A stretch of DNA of 52,000 nt, taken from assembly GCA_905221605.1 (NCBI GenBank), contig CAJNDS010000236.1, positions 201,501 to 253,500 on the forward strand, read 5' to 3'. The notes beneath the pieces were generated by a model. It saw only the letters and a program-made list of their open reading frames with translations. It had not been told where the DNA came from and did no database searches. This stretch comes from Symbiodinium natans (lineage: Eukaryota; Sar; Dinophyceae; Suessiales; Symbiodiniaceae). Shown one piece after another: positions 36,300 through 44,111 of this stretch. Each line of letters begins with the position of its first letter. Position 1 is the stretch's first letter. Both the position numbers and the translations under genes were made by a program.

Positions 36300-39200
36300 T
36301 GTTTGGGCGTCTCTGACATACTGTATCATACTGGTATTGGTTTTTTTGTTTAGTAGCGACGCAGTGGCAAGGGTCAAGGTTTGATGCCGGGCAAAGTGAG
36401 GTCTTGTGAGGTCGTCTTGCCACAAAGCAAGTTGCAAGTTGTTCGTAGTTCGACACGAGGACCGTGCACAAACAGCGCCAGAGCAAAGTACGCTGAGTGA
36501 GTCTTCAGGCCCAGGCTACTGCTAGACGTCATTTCTTTGCGCGAAGCATGTGTTCTCGACCTCTAGCAGCCTAGCACCAGACGACAGCCCTCAGGAGGAT
36601 AACAAGCAGAGATTAGACTTCGCGGCATTTGTTGTTCATTCTCGACCGTTCTTCTCATGAGGCTGCTGCTGCCAGATGTCATCAGCCTCAATTCCGCGAT
36701 CCCTGCCTGCAACCTGCTCGACGGCTGGAGGATTGCAGCCGCTTGCCTGGCCGGCATCGCTGGCCGCCGTGATGATGCAACCGTGATTAGCTTCAGCAGC
36801 AGCGTGAAAGCATGTGCGGCCAGTCGCCAGTGGAGGGCTGCACTCAGCCTTGTGGCGACCATGACCCTTGCGACCGTGCTCCCGAACGTCATACTTGCCA
36901 CCAGCGTGCTGGATGCTTGCCAAGAGCAAGGATGCTGGCGAGTTGCATCGGTGCTGCTGGAGGAGATGGTCGGGTCTCAGGTGCAGTCCAACGAGTTTAC
37001 TTACAATGCTGCCATCAATACGGGTACGCGTGATGGGCAGTGGAGGATGGCGTGTCAGTTAATGGGGGACATGAGATGCACCACCTTGCTGCCTGACACA
37101 ATCACCCATAATGCTGCCATGAGCGTGTGCCGTAATGCGGAACAGTGGCCTGCTTGCCTGGCTGTCATGTCTGCCATGAGGGTGGCTTTGCTTGTGCCCG
37201 ACCTGATCACGTACAATAGTGCAATGGCTGCTTTTGAGAAAGTCGGGCAGTGGGAGAAGGCGATCCAGCTTTTGTTGAGCATGTCTCTGGCAGATGTGGC
37301 GCCAGATGTCATTAGCTTCAGCAGTGCCATAAGTGCCTGTGAAAAGGGGCGGCAATGGCAACTTGCACTTGGTCTGCTCGCAGAGATGTTCCCGCAGAGC
37401 ATCTGGCCGAACGTGGTTGGCTGCAGCAGTGCTATCAGCGCTTGTGAGAAGACTGCTCAGTGGCTGTTGGCCGTACATCTGCTAGGAGAGATGACTACTT
37501 TGTCGCTGCAACCGGACGTTCTCAGCTACAATGGTGCGATCAGTGCGTGCGAGAACTGCGGGCAATGGTCAGTGGCGATGGACCTTTTTTCTCGCATGTG
37601 CGACCAGGAGGTGCAGCCGAGCATCATCACCTACAGCGCCCTAATTAGCGCCTTTGAAAAGGCCAGTCGGTTGTGTTGAGTTCAACAAAATGTTCGTGAG
37701 GAGTGGTGCGTATTCACATATACACGTAACAATATGACTGGACATAGATGAATGCAATATTATGTACTGTGTATATTTATGTATACGTACATGTAAATAT
37801 TTTGCAAAGTGAACTCCTCTTGCAGGCGGGCCTTTGGGAATGGGCGCTGGAGCTTCTGTCGTTGCTGGAGCTCATGCAGATGCGGGAGTCGATCATCCTG
37901 CCGAACGTGGCCCCCTGTCGTAGGGTTCGGCTGTGCATTTCGCGATGCGAATTCAGGAGTTGGGTTCCGGGTTTTCCTTTCAAGGTGTTTGGAAGAGGGT
38001 TTATGCGCTTTGCGACTGAATATGTTCTGCAAACTTGCGTTGCTGGAGTCCGGATCCTCTTCCGGCGTTGCTCTCAGTCCGGCTGCAAACGAAGAAGGTT
38101 CAGAAGGTTCTTAGAGTTTGAGGTCGCCTACAGCAGCGCTATGAGTGTGTGCCAGAAGGCCTGCGGGATGCAAGGGGTGGGCCCTTCCTGACCTGAGACT
38201 GGTTTCCCTGTTTTCCTACGGCATGTCCACACAACTTCCATGTCTACAACCCCCTTTTTGTGTGATTGCTCCTTGCCGTTCCCGAACAAAACAGTGAGAA
38301 GGCCGGGCGCTGGCGGCTCGTCTTCGAGATCCTGGACAAGATGTCTGCAAACACGGTTCTGCCCAATGTCCTCAGCCTCGAAAGCGCTGTGAGCGCGGCT
38401 GAAGCGAGCGAGCTTGGGCATCTTGTGGCCTCCCATTCTGAAGGCCTGGCCCAAGTGGCGGTGTCCAGGCTGTCTGACACGAAGAGGCCTTAAGGATGAG
38501 CATGAGAAAGGCCGTTTTTCCCCACACTTCGCAGCGTATCGGCAGCAAAAAGGAGCATGCGAAGTCATTTTCGATATGCTTGTGGGAACAGATGCTGTGC
38601 CTTGCAGTGAAACTCACAAAGCCTTGTCCGTTGTTGCTTGTGAGTGTACAGCTTCATGCTCCTCGTCACCGAAGTGAGAACCAAGCCTTCCTCACAGGAT
38701 GAAATCAAGAAGCAGGGCGAGTCGGCCTGGTCCCCAGCGCAGGGAGCCGGCAACTGCAACGAGGGGGCTTGGGCAGCCCATGTTTTCCCAAGTCCTGACG
38801 TCGTTTTGTGGCTGGGAATGTTCCGTCTTTCTTACAAACCCATCATGGTCACGGGTGGCCGCGCTTGCTATCCCTAAACCCAAAGACTTGCTTTCAAGCC
38901 TTAAAGAGTATCCAAGAGTTGAATCACAACTATGTGGTGACAGAATGTCTCTGCCGCCATGAACCAATGACACAGCTTCTATCTCGCACAGTTGGCCTCA
39001 AGGTCAAGGCTTGGGTGCAGAACATGGGCGGCTACGTCTTCATCTGCGGCTCCACCGCCGGGAGCCCTTGACGCCTCCAACACATTCGGGGGGCATCCTG
39101 GAGATCTTGGAGAGAACCTAGACTAACAGTCCTTCATAGGGATTCTAATAGGGGCCCAATAGGGGTACTATAATCCCTTTCAAGGAGAACATCCCAATGT

Positions 39201-41886
39201 AGGACTACTAAGGGCAGCTTTCTCGACCCACTGAGCCCCACTCCAGGAGATGAAGCCGAAAGCCTTCTTGGCAAAGAGTTTAGGGTTTAGGGTTTGGGGT
39301 TTAGGCAAAAGGGTTTAGGGTTTTGGGTTTAGGGTCCGCAGTAAGAGCTCCTCAGCATAGCCTCTGCCAGGGTGTCCCACCGCATATCAAGCACTTCCCT
39401 ATGCAACAAGGCTCCCAACGCGCGTGATCCAATAGACACCTCCCTCGATTCCCCAGTCGACACTTCCCCCCCACAGCCGACCGAAAAAACATCAAACAGC
39501 AACCTTTCCAACCAAAAGCATGGAGGGGAACACCCTTGGATGTGTAATGCTACTACTCATGATACTCACAAACCGGGACGCCAGCCATGACCAGGTCACA
39601 GGGAGTGAAAAACCGGGTGCCCCGTTTTTTGTCATGTGCACTTTCCAGGGAAGGAGCCATCTCAATGTCGCGCTCTTGGGGTCCTTCAGAGGGAGCACGC
39701 TTATGTCAGTCCCAGACAAGACAGGTCTCCTTATGCAGGGGTTTACGAAATTGGGGGACCCCTAAAATAGACCCTAAATCATAGGATTCCCCTATAAAAC
39801 CCCTAATGTCGGAAACCCCCCATGTAGTGCCAACATGGTGGGACTTCCCTCCGTATTATATAAATACAATAATAATAATAATGACAATAATGCAAGTAAC
39901 AATAGCAATAACTATAACAATAACAAGAACAATAACAATAGAAATAGTGAACAAAAAGCCTCCAGGCCATGGGCAACGGCGTGTTGGCCGCGCTTGGCGA
40001 GGCATGGTTGGTGATCTGCGATCACCGAATGTCGGGGTTTCCACGAATGTAGGGTTGTAGGGTTTCCTTGAACTTAGGGTTTCCCTAATGTAGGGTTTCC
40101 CCTGAAAATTAGGTTTCCCGAATGTAGGGTTTCCCTTAATGTAGGGTTTCCCCTGGTTAGTGTAGGGGTTTCCCTACAGTAGAGTTTGGGTTTCCCTACA
40201 GTCTCGCCGCTGAAGCTGAAGTTTGCGCTTCCTATTGTGCGTACGAGTCGGCTTGAATTGATTGTTTGTCTGTGTTGTTACGTGATGTTATGTTATGTTA
40301 TGTTACGTTACGTTACGTTACGTTACGTTATGTTATGTTATGCTATGCTACCTGAAGTTCTGTTAGGTTACAACATCATTTTTGTTCTGTTATGTTTCTT
40401 TTTGTTTGGTTGTTTGATTGTATATGTTTGCTCGTTCGCCTGTTTATTCCTCCCCCAACAAGTGGCGTGTGTCCGCTGCAGTATCCAATAGCTTGAGCCC
40501 TTGTTATTCCTAGCTGTTGAATTATGTGGTCTTTTCTAGCAAAAGTCGGCATTGCAACAAGCCCCCGCTCGAACTCACCACGCACCCAATCCATCCTTAA
40601 CCTCACCAAACTCAGGACACCAAACCGATGGCTTTGCCTTCTTACACCAATGAAACAGCACTCCTGGCGTGCTGCTTGGGATGTTCCCCCTTATGCCAAC
40701 AGTCCTTGATAGGACTTTGCCATACGGGGTACTATAATCCCTAACTGCCTTAAACCCCAGCCCTGCACTCAAAGCTTGTTCCATCTGAACCAGCATGGAA
40801 GAAAACACCAAGAACAAAAACGGCCCCTCCCGGCAATGCAACGTTTGTGTGTCCATCGGTTAGTTTGCGTGCTGCGGTAGACTCGATCCAACAGGCAGGT
40901 GTGCCAAGAGCCGGCTGCAGGAAGTCGCAAAGCAAACTCAGGCCGCTCTCTAGGCACCCCAAAGCCAACAAAAAGTACAAATTTCAGAGAATGCCCCGGG
41001 TTGGCCCATCTGGGTGTCACAAGCAATCGCTGCAGGTCCTCGAGGGCGGCCCCGCCGCAGTCGAGGCACTGAAGAGCGAGGGGCGCATTGTTGCGGCTCC
41101 TCGGCTTTCGGTTAGAAAAGGCGGCCAAAAGGGGCGACCCTTTAGGGTTTAGGGTTGGGATGCTCCCCCCTTATACGAATAGTCCTGAATAGGGACTACA
41201 ATAATTGGGGGGGAGTATAGACGATTCGGGACTGTTAGTATAAGGGGGAGCAGCCCAAGTTTAAGGTTAGAGTTTTAGGGTTTAGGGTCCTTTGATTAAC
41301 CCAAAGTCCGCTGCCTCGCAGTTACCCTGAAGCTTGTGTTTGTTTTTGAGCAGAGAAATCCCACCTCAGCCTGAAATGCCGCAAGCGAGTGCTTAGGAGA
41401 TGTGGGGCTGACCGCTGACGCCTGATTCCACTTTTGGGGCTGCCAGAGTCTACACTAGAAGGGCGTGCCAGCAAACGTTGCCACGCCCAATCTGGGAGGG
41501 TCGGGTCGCCGAATCCGAAGCATCCTGCCATTTATCCGCGGAGAGTGCTTGCTTCCTTACGATTGGATACTTGTGTGGATGTTGATGAGAAAGCAACTAT
41601 CTTCCTCTCAAGAGATTCTGAGCTTTTGGTTTGAAGTGTTGACCCCGTTACAGTATAGCAGTGCAAGCCCCAACCTGCGGGGGCAGAGGGTGTGTGCTCC
41701 TTCGGTTTACCCTAAACCCTAGACCCTAAACCCTAAACCCTAAACCCGAAACCCCAAACCCTAAACCCTGGTCTCCGCGCGGGCAGAGCTGCTTTGTGAA
41801 GGCATCGCCCAGGCCAAGCACCAGAGGGGCGCGAGTTCCGGGGGCTTGAGCCCTGCAGTGCTCGAAGACCTAGGGCCTCAGCGTTA
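23296..41886 (+). CDS. NADPH-dependent diflavin reductase (P450 reductase/sulfite reductase flavoprotein type), about 29 exons
   Basis: Short exons joined in frame give about 575 codons with flavodoxin, FAD-binding and NADPH-binding domains in family order. Proposed exons: 23296-23320, 23392-23441, 23554-23586, 23660-23694, 24863-24911, 24990-25064, 25123-25203, 25271-25319, 25392-25468, 26380-26436, 27050-27115, 27312-27376, 28083-28179, 28558-28651, 28868-28901, 29008-29069, 29381-29430, 29904-29961, 30070-30128, 30527-30555, 30763-30823, 31261-31298, 31706-31777, 31960-32037, 32474-32556, 33402-33438, 38976-39060, 41024-41089 and tentatively 41782-41886. It lacks an N-terminal membrane anchor, so it is probably soluble. 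It should pass electrons from NADPH via FAD and FMN to a heme, sulfite reductase or Fe-S partner; which one cannot be told. Family length is usually 600-680 residues. Many introns begin GC or GA, as known for dinoflagellates. A short exon between 39060 and 41024 may be missing. Confidence 0.85.
26380..31298 (+). CDS. diflavin reductase exons 10-22: linker and FAD-binding domain
   Basis: The order follows the family: KPSITFASR (26410), VRELRQHRSLEDGLSTMEVE (27050), GGLEKYTAGGTLALLPRNA (27315), SDVSAVLKLLGLSEGDLAKQ (28084), KPFPTPCTLGDALSLYCDL (28558), MCKPYFRTSER (28870), QLLRLTALQEKLDEPSKEF (29009), GKLLSDADALKALQSEA (29381), LDPVTFLQNCPRQRA (29909) and then the FAD signature REFTIASSPL (30070), counterpart of RxYSIASSP. 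Then GLVEALKRF (30527), RPRFLGMCSRYISADLKEG (30763, counterpart of GxCSxYL) and AIDSPFSLNPALK (31261). The phase of each junction fits the next. The Tyr that stacks on FAD in many relatives is Phe here (FTIASS). Exon 11 sits between a CCCTAAA block and a TTTAGGG block. Confidence 0.85.
26527..26594. repeat. interstitial telomere-type repeat, CCCTAAA orientation
   Basis: About eight degenerate CCCTAAA units, inside the intron between reductase exons 10 and 11. Confidence 0.9.
26727..26760. repeat. interstitial telomere-type repeat, TTTAGGG orientation
   Basis: Four to five TTTAGGG units following a T-rich run. The 132 bp between this block and the previous one reads partly like protein (VSEEPSEVAARFYFEAE) but has no place in the reductase. 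Confidence 0.9.
26972..27007. repeat. interstitial telomere-type repeat, CCCTAAA orientation, upstream of exon 11
   Basis: Five units, ending 42 bp before reductase exon 11. Confidence 0.9.
27135..27195. repeat. interstitial telomere-type repeat, TTTAGGG orientation, downstream of exon 11
   Basis: Eight or so units, beginning 20 bp after exon 11. Confidence 0.9.
31690..31705. repeat. CCCTAAA repeats forming the 3' splice site of exon 23
   Basis: CTAAACCCTAAACCCAG: the telomere-type repeat runs straight into the acceptor AG of reductase exon 23. Confidence 0.8.
31706..41089 (+). CDS. diflavin reductase exons 23-28: NADPH-binding domain
   Basis: Exon 23 reads VMVGAGAGVAPFRGFWDELR, the nucleotide loop GxGxGxAPFRGF, and follows directly on CCCTAAACCCAG. 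Exon 24 has LGSEAVLFFGCRHPNQEL (31980), exon 25 DWLYKDEMSAAVKLG (32474), exon 26 RPGEGKEKAYVQ (33403), exon 27 LLSRTVGLKVKAWVQ and GGYVFICGSTA (38976-39060), exon 28 VLEGGPAAVEALKSEGRI (41036). These are the FFGCRxP, DxLYxxE, KxYVQ and YVCG blocks that bind NADPH. Exons 26 and 27 are 5.5 kb apart, and two PPR genes lie between them. The usual C-terminal aromatic residue (ELW or DVW) was not found with certainty. Confidence 0.85.
31921..31936. repeat. short CCCTAAA block upstream of exon 24
   Basis: Two units, 23 bp before reductase exon 24. Confidence 0.7.
32315..32460. repeat. long CCCTAAA block upstream of exon 25
   Basis: About 20 units with CCCTGAA and CCCCTAAA variants, ending 13 bp before exon 25. 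Confidence 0.95.
32557..32788. repeat. long TTTAGGG/TTTGGGG/TTTTGGGG block downstream of exon 25
   Basis: About 230 bp starting at the 3' edge of exon 25 with a run of G. It begins as TTTAGGG, then changes to TTTGGGG and TTTTGGGG units. Every unit has 3-5 G, so the nascent intron could fold into G-quadruplexes. The open frames across it encode only a WGFGV-like periodic peptide and are not genes. Confidence 0.95.
32982..33137. repeat. CCCTAAA block with variants
   Basis: About 20 degenerate units including CCCTCAA, CCCTACA and CCCTGGA, in the intron between exons 25 and 26. Confidence 0.9.
33260..33308. repeat. TTTAGGG block upstream of exon 26
   Basis: Degenerate units. It closes a CCCTAAA/TTTAGGG pair with the block at 32982; the 122 bp between them fits no reductase exon. 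Confidence 0.8.
33733..35670 (+). CDS. pentatricopeptide-repeat (PPR) protein, 645 residues, intronless
   Basis: The protein is an array of about 17-18 degenerate P-type PPR motifs of about 35 residues, each containing a form of PDVVSYSSAISACEKVGQW followed by CALALLEAM. Pairs of helices of this kind bind single-stranded RNA, usually in plastids or mitochondria, for processing or stabilisation. No E or DYW editing domain is present at the C-terminus (AMAKLARAK). No clear transit peptide is seen; the first 20 residues are hydrophobic and Pro/Ala-rich. The start ATG at 33733 is the first in frame after a closed stretch. GC-rich codons are used throughout. It lies in the intron between reductase exons 26 and 27 on the same strand. 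Its C-terminal text resembles that of the next gene, so the two are paralogues. Confidence 0.9.
   Translation: MRWMGAPALPGAGVPAVSSVDVISCTNAMASSGRCTRWQAALQIFSILPCLRLFADLVACNTAISAGDRAGKWSIALQLLATIRRMRWLPDTVSHNSVISSCTKAATWPRVLALLRGMAWAMVTPNIISCSSAVSAVSSCEKVLHWPRAFVLLEHLADLGISPNMITCSSCISACRDAWPWALSVLAVASNTGEANTVVYNAAISASASRLKRLKGQLVSTWGLAWSLLAAMQLSSIPADVVTYNSILAGTSEVEGWCSALALLAAMAEEHLLPDVVSLNSALSACAYEGDWQVALKLLSSMSDKAVAPDVVSYSSAISACEKVGQWSCALALLEAMDEAKVRPNEISFGGLVSACHKGHRWHLSLSLLSALHFRGLRPNLVTCNAAVSACASGASNASSDRWIVALSLLSSISARKDAPNVVTYSAVLAALVACDRSTSGWLIGFGLLSAMLERRVLPNEVSCGSLLSVCAQASQWRAALHLLWRMARLEVLPGTISFNSAIEACRKPGKWTLVLQLLSAARRLSVELDAVAYSSALGAAENERNGSSWKAWTLSLSLTTAMGLQAVAPNTVCLNGALSMCQRASRWLHVFRLLQHMRRTAVPPDVLSLDSIVRAADARERGRGLASHSASMADMAMAKLARAK
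35741..35765 (+). promoter_or_regulatory. candidate trans-splice acceptor for the second PPR gene
   Basis: A pyrimidine tract, TTTCTTTTCGCCTTCATCC, ends in ACAG at 35765, 95 bp after the first PPR stop and 165 bp before the second PPR start codon. It fits a spliced-leader addition site between two genes of a tandem pair. Confidence 0.5.
35931..38493 (+). CDS. PPR protein, five exons
   Basis: Exons: 35931-36225, 36676-37661, 37826-37909, 38123-38158 and 38302-38493, in frame, giving about 530 codons. The repeats continue across junctions: LGSMGQQHFVPS then DVISLNSAIPAC; ALISAFEK then AGLWEWALELL; ESIILPNV then VAYSSAMSVCQK; then AGRWRLVFEILDKM. About 14 P-type motifs bind RNA, probably in an organelle. 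Introns 2 to 4 start GC, and AAG precedes three of the five-prime or three-prime junctions. Intron 1 starts GT and holds a TG microsatellite. The start ATG gives MAPIETRRSWVR; the frame is open further upstream without an ATG. The C-terminus (LASHS/VASHSEG, then SRLSDTKRP) parallels the preceding PPR gene. It lies in the same reductase intron. Confidence 0.85.
36246..36302. repeat. TG dinucleotide microsatellite in PPR intron 1
   Basis: T-rich then (TG)n with a few TC interruptions, about 57 bp. Confidence 0.9.
38494..38975. other. rest of the large reductase intron after the PPR genes
   Basis: No recognised gene. It should hold the 3' untranslated region of the second PPR gene. Short open frames lack motifs. 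Confidence 0.4.
39113..39200. mobile_element. small inverted-repeat element, family A, degraded copy
   Basis: The left part has GACTAACAGTCCTTCATAGG. The right end, GGAGAACATCCCAA, is the complement of the family terminus TTGGGATGTTCTCC. It contains ACTATAATCCC, also seen in the copy at 40675. Confidence 0.5.
39278..39332. repeat. TTTAGGG block downstream of exon 27
   Basis: Six units with TTTGGGG and TTTTGGG variants, in the intron between reductase exons 27 and 28. Confidence 0.85.
39733..39830. mobile_element. small inverted-repeat element, family B, copy 1
   Basis: Left end GGGTTTACGAAATTGGGGG; right end CCCCTAATGTCGGAAACCC with CCCCATG, its near complement. The interior, CTAAAATAGACCC with TAGGATTCC, matches the copies near 48870 and 50035. 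About 98 bp, without coding capacity. Confidence 0.65.
39861..39950. repeat. AAT/AACAAT-rich microsatellite
   Basis: Degenerate trinucleotide and hexanucleotide run, AATAATAATAATAATGACAA onward into AACAATAGCAAT-like units. Confidence 0.7.
40050..40200. repeat. tandem repeat of AATGTAGGGTTTCCC type
   Basis: About eight units of 15-20 bp, each TAGGGTTTCC plus a variable AATGT or CTAAT linker. It looks like a mixture of the TTTAGGG repeat and the family B end TTTCCGACATTAGGGG. Confidence 0.75.
40276..40352. repeat. pentanucleotide microsatellite (GTTAY)n
   Basis: About 15 units alternating between GTTAT and GTTAC blocks. Confidence 0.9.
40675..40742. mobile_element. small inverted-repeat element, family A, partial copy
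   Basis: Starts CTTGGGATGTTCCCCCTTAT and continues CAACAGTCCTTGATAGG, then ACTATAATCCC. The right terminus is missing. Confidence 0.5.
41139..41157. repeat. short TTTAGGG block downstream of exon 28
   Basis: Two to three units. A further short one lies at 41270-41288, on the other side of the family A element. Confidence 0.7.
41155..41259. mobile_element. small inverted-repeat element, family A, complete copy
   Basis: Terminal inverted repeats TTGGGATGCTCCCCCCTTAT (left) and, read in reverse complement, TTGGGCTGCTCCCCCTTAT (right), then AATAGTCC against AACAGTCC. About 105 bp, non-coding, MITE-like. It lies just after a TTTAGGG block and 66 bp behind reductase exon 28. Confidence 0.75.
41709..41770. 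repeat. CCCTAAA block
   Basis: Nine units with few variants, upstream of the tentative last reductase exon. Confidence 0.95.
41782..41886 (+). CDS. tentative last exon of the diflavin reductase
   Basis: Between a CCCTAAA block ending at 41770 and a TTTAGGG block from 41907, a frame reads AELLCEGIAQAKHQRGASSG and ends with TAG at 41884-41886. In relatives the end is GRYxxELW, so AELL could follow GRI of exon 28. The phase does not fit cleanly at the nearest AG, and the conserved Trp is not there. It may belong elsewhere. Confidence 0.3.
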
Positions 41887-41906
41887 GCTTTAGCTAACCG
41901 GTTTAA

Positions 41907-41962
41907 CTAGGGTTTAGGGTTTAGGGTTTAGGGTTAGGGTTTAGGGTTTAGGGTTTAGGGTA
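41907..41962. repeat. TTTAGGG block
   Basis: Eight units, nearly perfect. It pairs with 41709-41770 around 136 bp. Confidence 0.95.
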
Positions 41963-42354
41963 GATGCGCTGCATACATGCTCAGCATGGTTTTGCACACA
42001 TATGCTGGGCCTTGAGGGAAGAGCAGCCTCAGCGACCAGCCGACCCTGAACACGATACCTGTGACTGCTGACACTCCTGAAGCGAGCTAAACGCAGAAGT
42101 AAGAAGGATCAAGAAGTCCACAATCTTGTCCGAAACTGGGCTCCGCTGGCTCCACCGGGAAAAGAAAGCCGCGAAGAGGATGTGGTGCACATTGCACGGC
42201 CAGAGAAGCGCACTTCACACAGAGAAAGGAATGTACTGCAGCGTGGTGAAGCCTGGGTGGAAGAAGGTACGGGGGCGCACCAGCTACTCCTACTGGAATA
42301 GCTGAATCGGCACCAGAAGTGAAGAGGATCGCCTGTGCAATTCTGTAATTCAAG

Positions 42355-42630
42355 ATGGAGGTGACCGCGCGATGTTGGATTTCGGGGCCAAAGGCGATCC
42401 GGACACGATCTGGACAGGCTCGAGGTTGGGAGAGCAGGTTCTTGTCAAGCCACAGCTTGGAAGCAGACTGCTCCGGGGAAGTGCTCGGAACAAGACGGGA
42501 GCTCATGGAAGGGGGTTCCGCGATGGAGTACGTCGTGCAACAGAAGATGCGACACGCAGCCGAGGGGAGTGGAAGCAACGAATCCGAGAATGCCAGTGGG
42601 TCACAGGCCACTGGGCCGAGGAGGGGGTGA
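42355..42630 (+). CDS. unrecognised short ORF, possibly an exon
   Basis: A 91-codon frame from an ATG at 42355. The part LGTRRELMEGGSAMEYVVQ followed by a Ser/Asn/Glu-rich tail reads like protein, but no motif is known to me. No neighbouring exon could be joined to it. Confidence 0.2.
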   Translation: MEVTARCWISGPKAIRTRSGQARGWESRFLSSHSLEADCSGEVLGTRRELMEGGSAMEYVVQQKMRHAAEGSGSNESENASGSQATGPRRG

Positions 42631-43029
42631 TAAGAATTGACGGTCTTTCAGAAAATGTGTATCCATGGCATTTTGGTTCCAGAAAGACTTCGGGTCAAGC
42701 GATCCGGTGTGTTTGAAGACAGGGCTGTCTGAACATCTGCTTCTGTTGCGGGGGCGTAACGCTTGCACCCAAGTCTTTAGCCGGCAGCCTTGCAGGACAT
42801 TGGGGGCTGTTCCAGGCAGGTACAGGGATGACTGGATAGTAGGATGTTCGGGATTGTTCGGGTTGGAAGGGTGCTGTATAGAGTCGAGGGCATTTGAACC
42901 CGTCTGAAATTTTCGCCCCTGGCCTTGTGTTTCATGACGCCGCGGGCCTATGTTCAGCTACAGCAGGCCAGTAGGCGTCGTGAGGGGGCCAGGGCGCCGC
43001 AAGCGAGATTATCATTCAGACCTCAAGCC

Positions 43030-43138
43030 CCAAGCCCACCCAAACCCTAAGCCCTCAGCCCCAAGCCCACCCAAACCAGAAGCCCTAAGAAGCCCTAAGC
43101 CCTAAGCCCTAAGCCCCTAAACCCCTAAGCCCCCCAAA
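43030..43138. repeat. CCCTAAG/CCCTAAA variant block
   Basis: About a dozen CCCTAAGC units with CCAAGC and CCCTCAG variants. A degenerate TTTCGGGTTT/TTGAGGG stretch at 43258-43335 forms the opposite orientation about 120 bp further on. Between them a frame reads RSPDLTVGFIRALVSELGR. Confidence 0.6.
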
Positions 43139-44111
43139 CCTCCGAAAAGCGCTTTCGGAGCCCTGACCTCACGGTCGGTTTCATCCGAGCCCTTGTCAGT
43201 GAACTTGGCCGGTGCTAGAAGTAGGGGCTCTCCAAGAATCCCCAAAGCAGGCGTATGTGGGTTGAGGCTTCCGGGTTGAGGGTTTCGGGATTAGGGCGAC
43301 GTGGCAAGCCTGTTGCAAAGGGTTTCGGGTTTATGTAATAGCAATCCCGGCGAAGTGCGAAGCTGTTTCACGAGAGGGTTTGGGGCTTACGGGGAATAAG
43401 AGAAGCCTGGGTTGAAGAAGCAGGGCGACTACACCTCGCATACGCAGCTAGCCTGGTTTGCGATGTTTGCACCCCAAAGCACCAAAACTCAGATGCCACC
43501 AGCACTGTGCCGTTTACCTTGACAGGGGGCACCATTGCTCCTCAAAGCTGTCGGCTCCATGAAGCAGCTCCGTTGAGGAGCCATACCACGCGCACGCGGC
43601 GGTGACAAAAGCAGCGCCCGTCGGTGGTGAGGGTCTGTAGGGTGGCGAGGAAACCTGCTGCAAAGAGGATACCAAGAAGTAGTGTATAGGAGCCTACGAG
43701 AGGCATGGTTGATACAGCGGGTGATGGGTATGTCGCTTTTCAACAACGTTTGCAACTTCTTGCCAAACAGCGAGGAGAGCCACTGTACCTGAGCATTAAG
43801 CCCCGACACCCCAATCCAAAACCTATTCTTGCAGGTTAGGGCTAGGCGAGAAACCTAAATCTCCAACCGCAATGTTTGGTCCTGGCGGGAGCCGTTGTTC
43901 ACAGATGGGGCCCCCTTTCGCAACCCAGCAGCCAAGCCCATGCACCCCTCAAGAACCCTCAATGGAAAAGCCTCGAACAACATGGTCCCAAGTAAATGCC
44001 TCGAACCCCACTGCACACCACGAATTCCACGAACCTTCAAGCCCGAGCTAGACAGTCCTAGAGCCACCAGGGCTCCGCCAGACTCTAAGGGTAATTACAT
44101 GGTCCCTTCGT

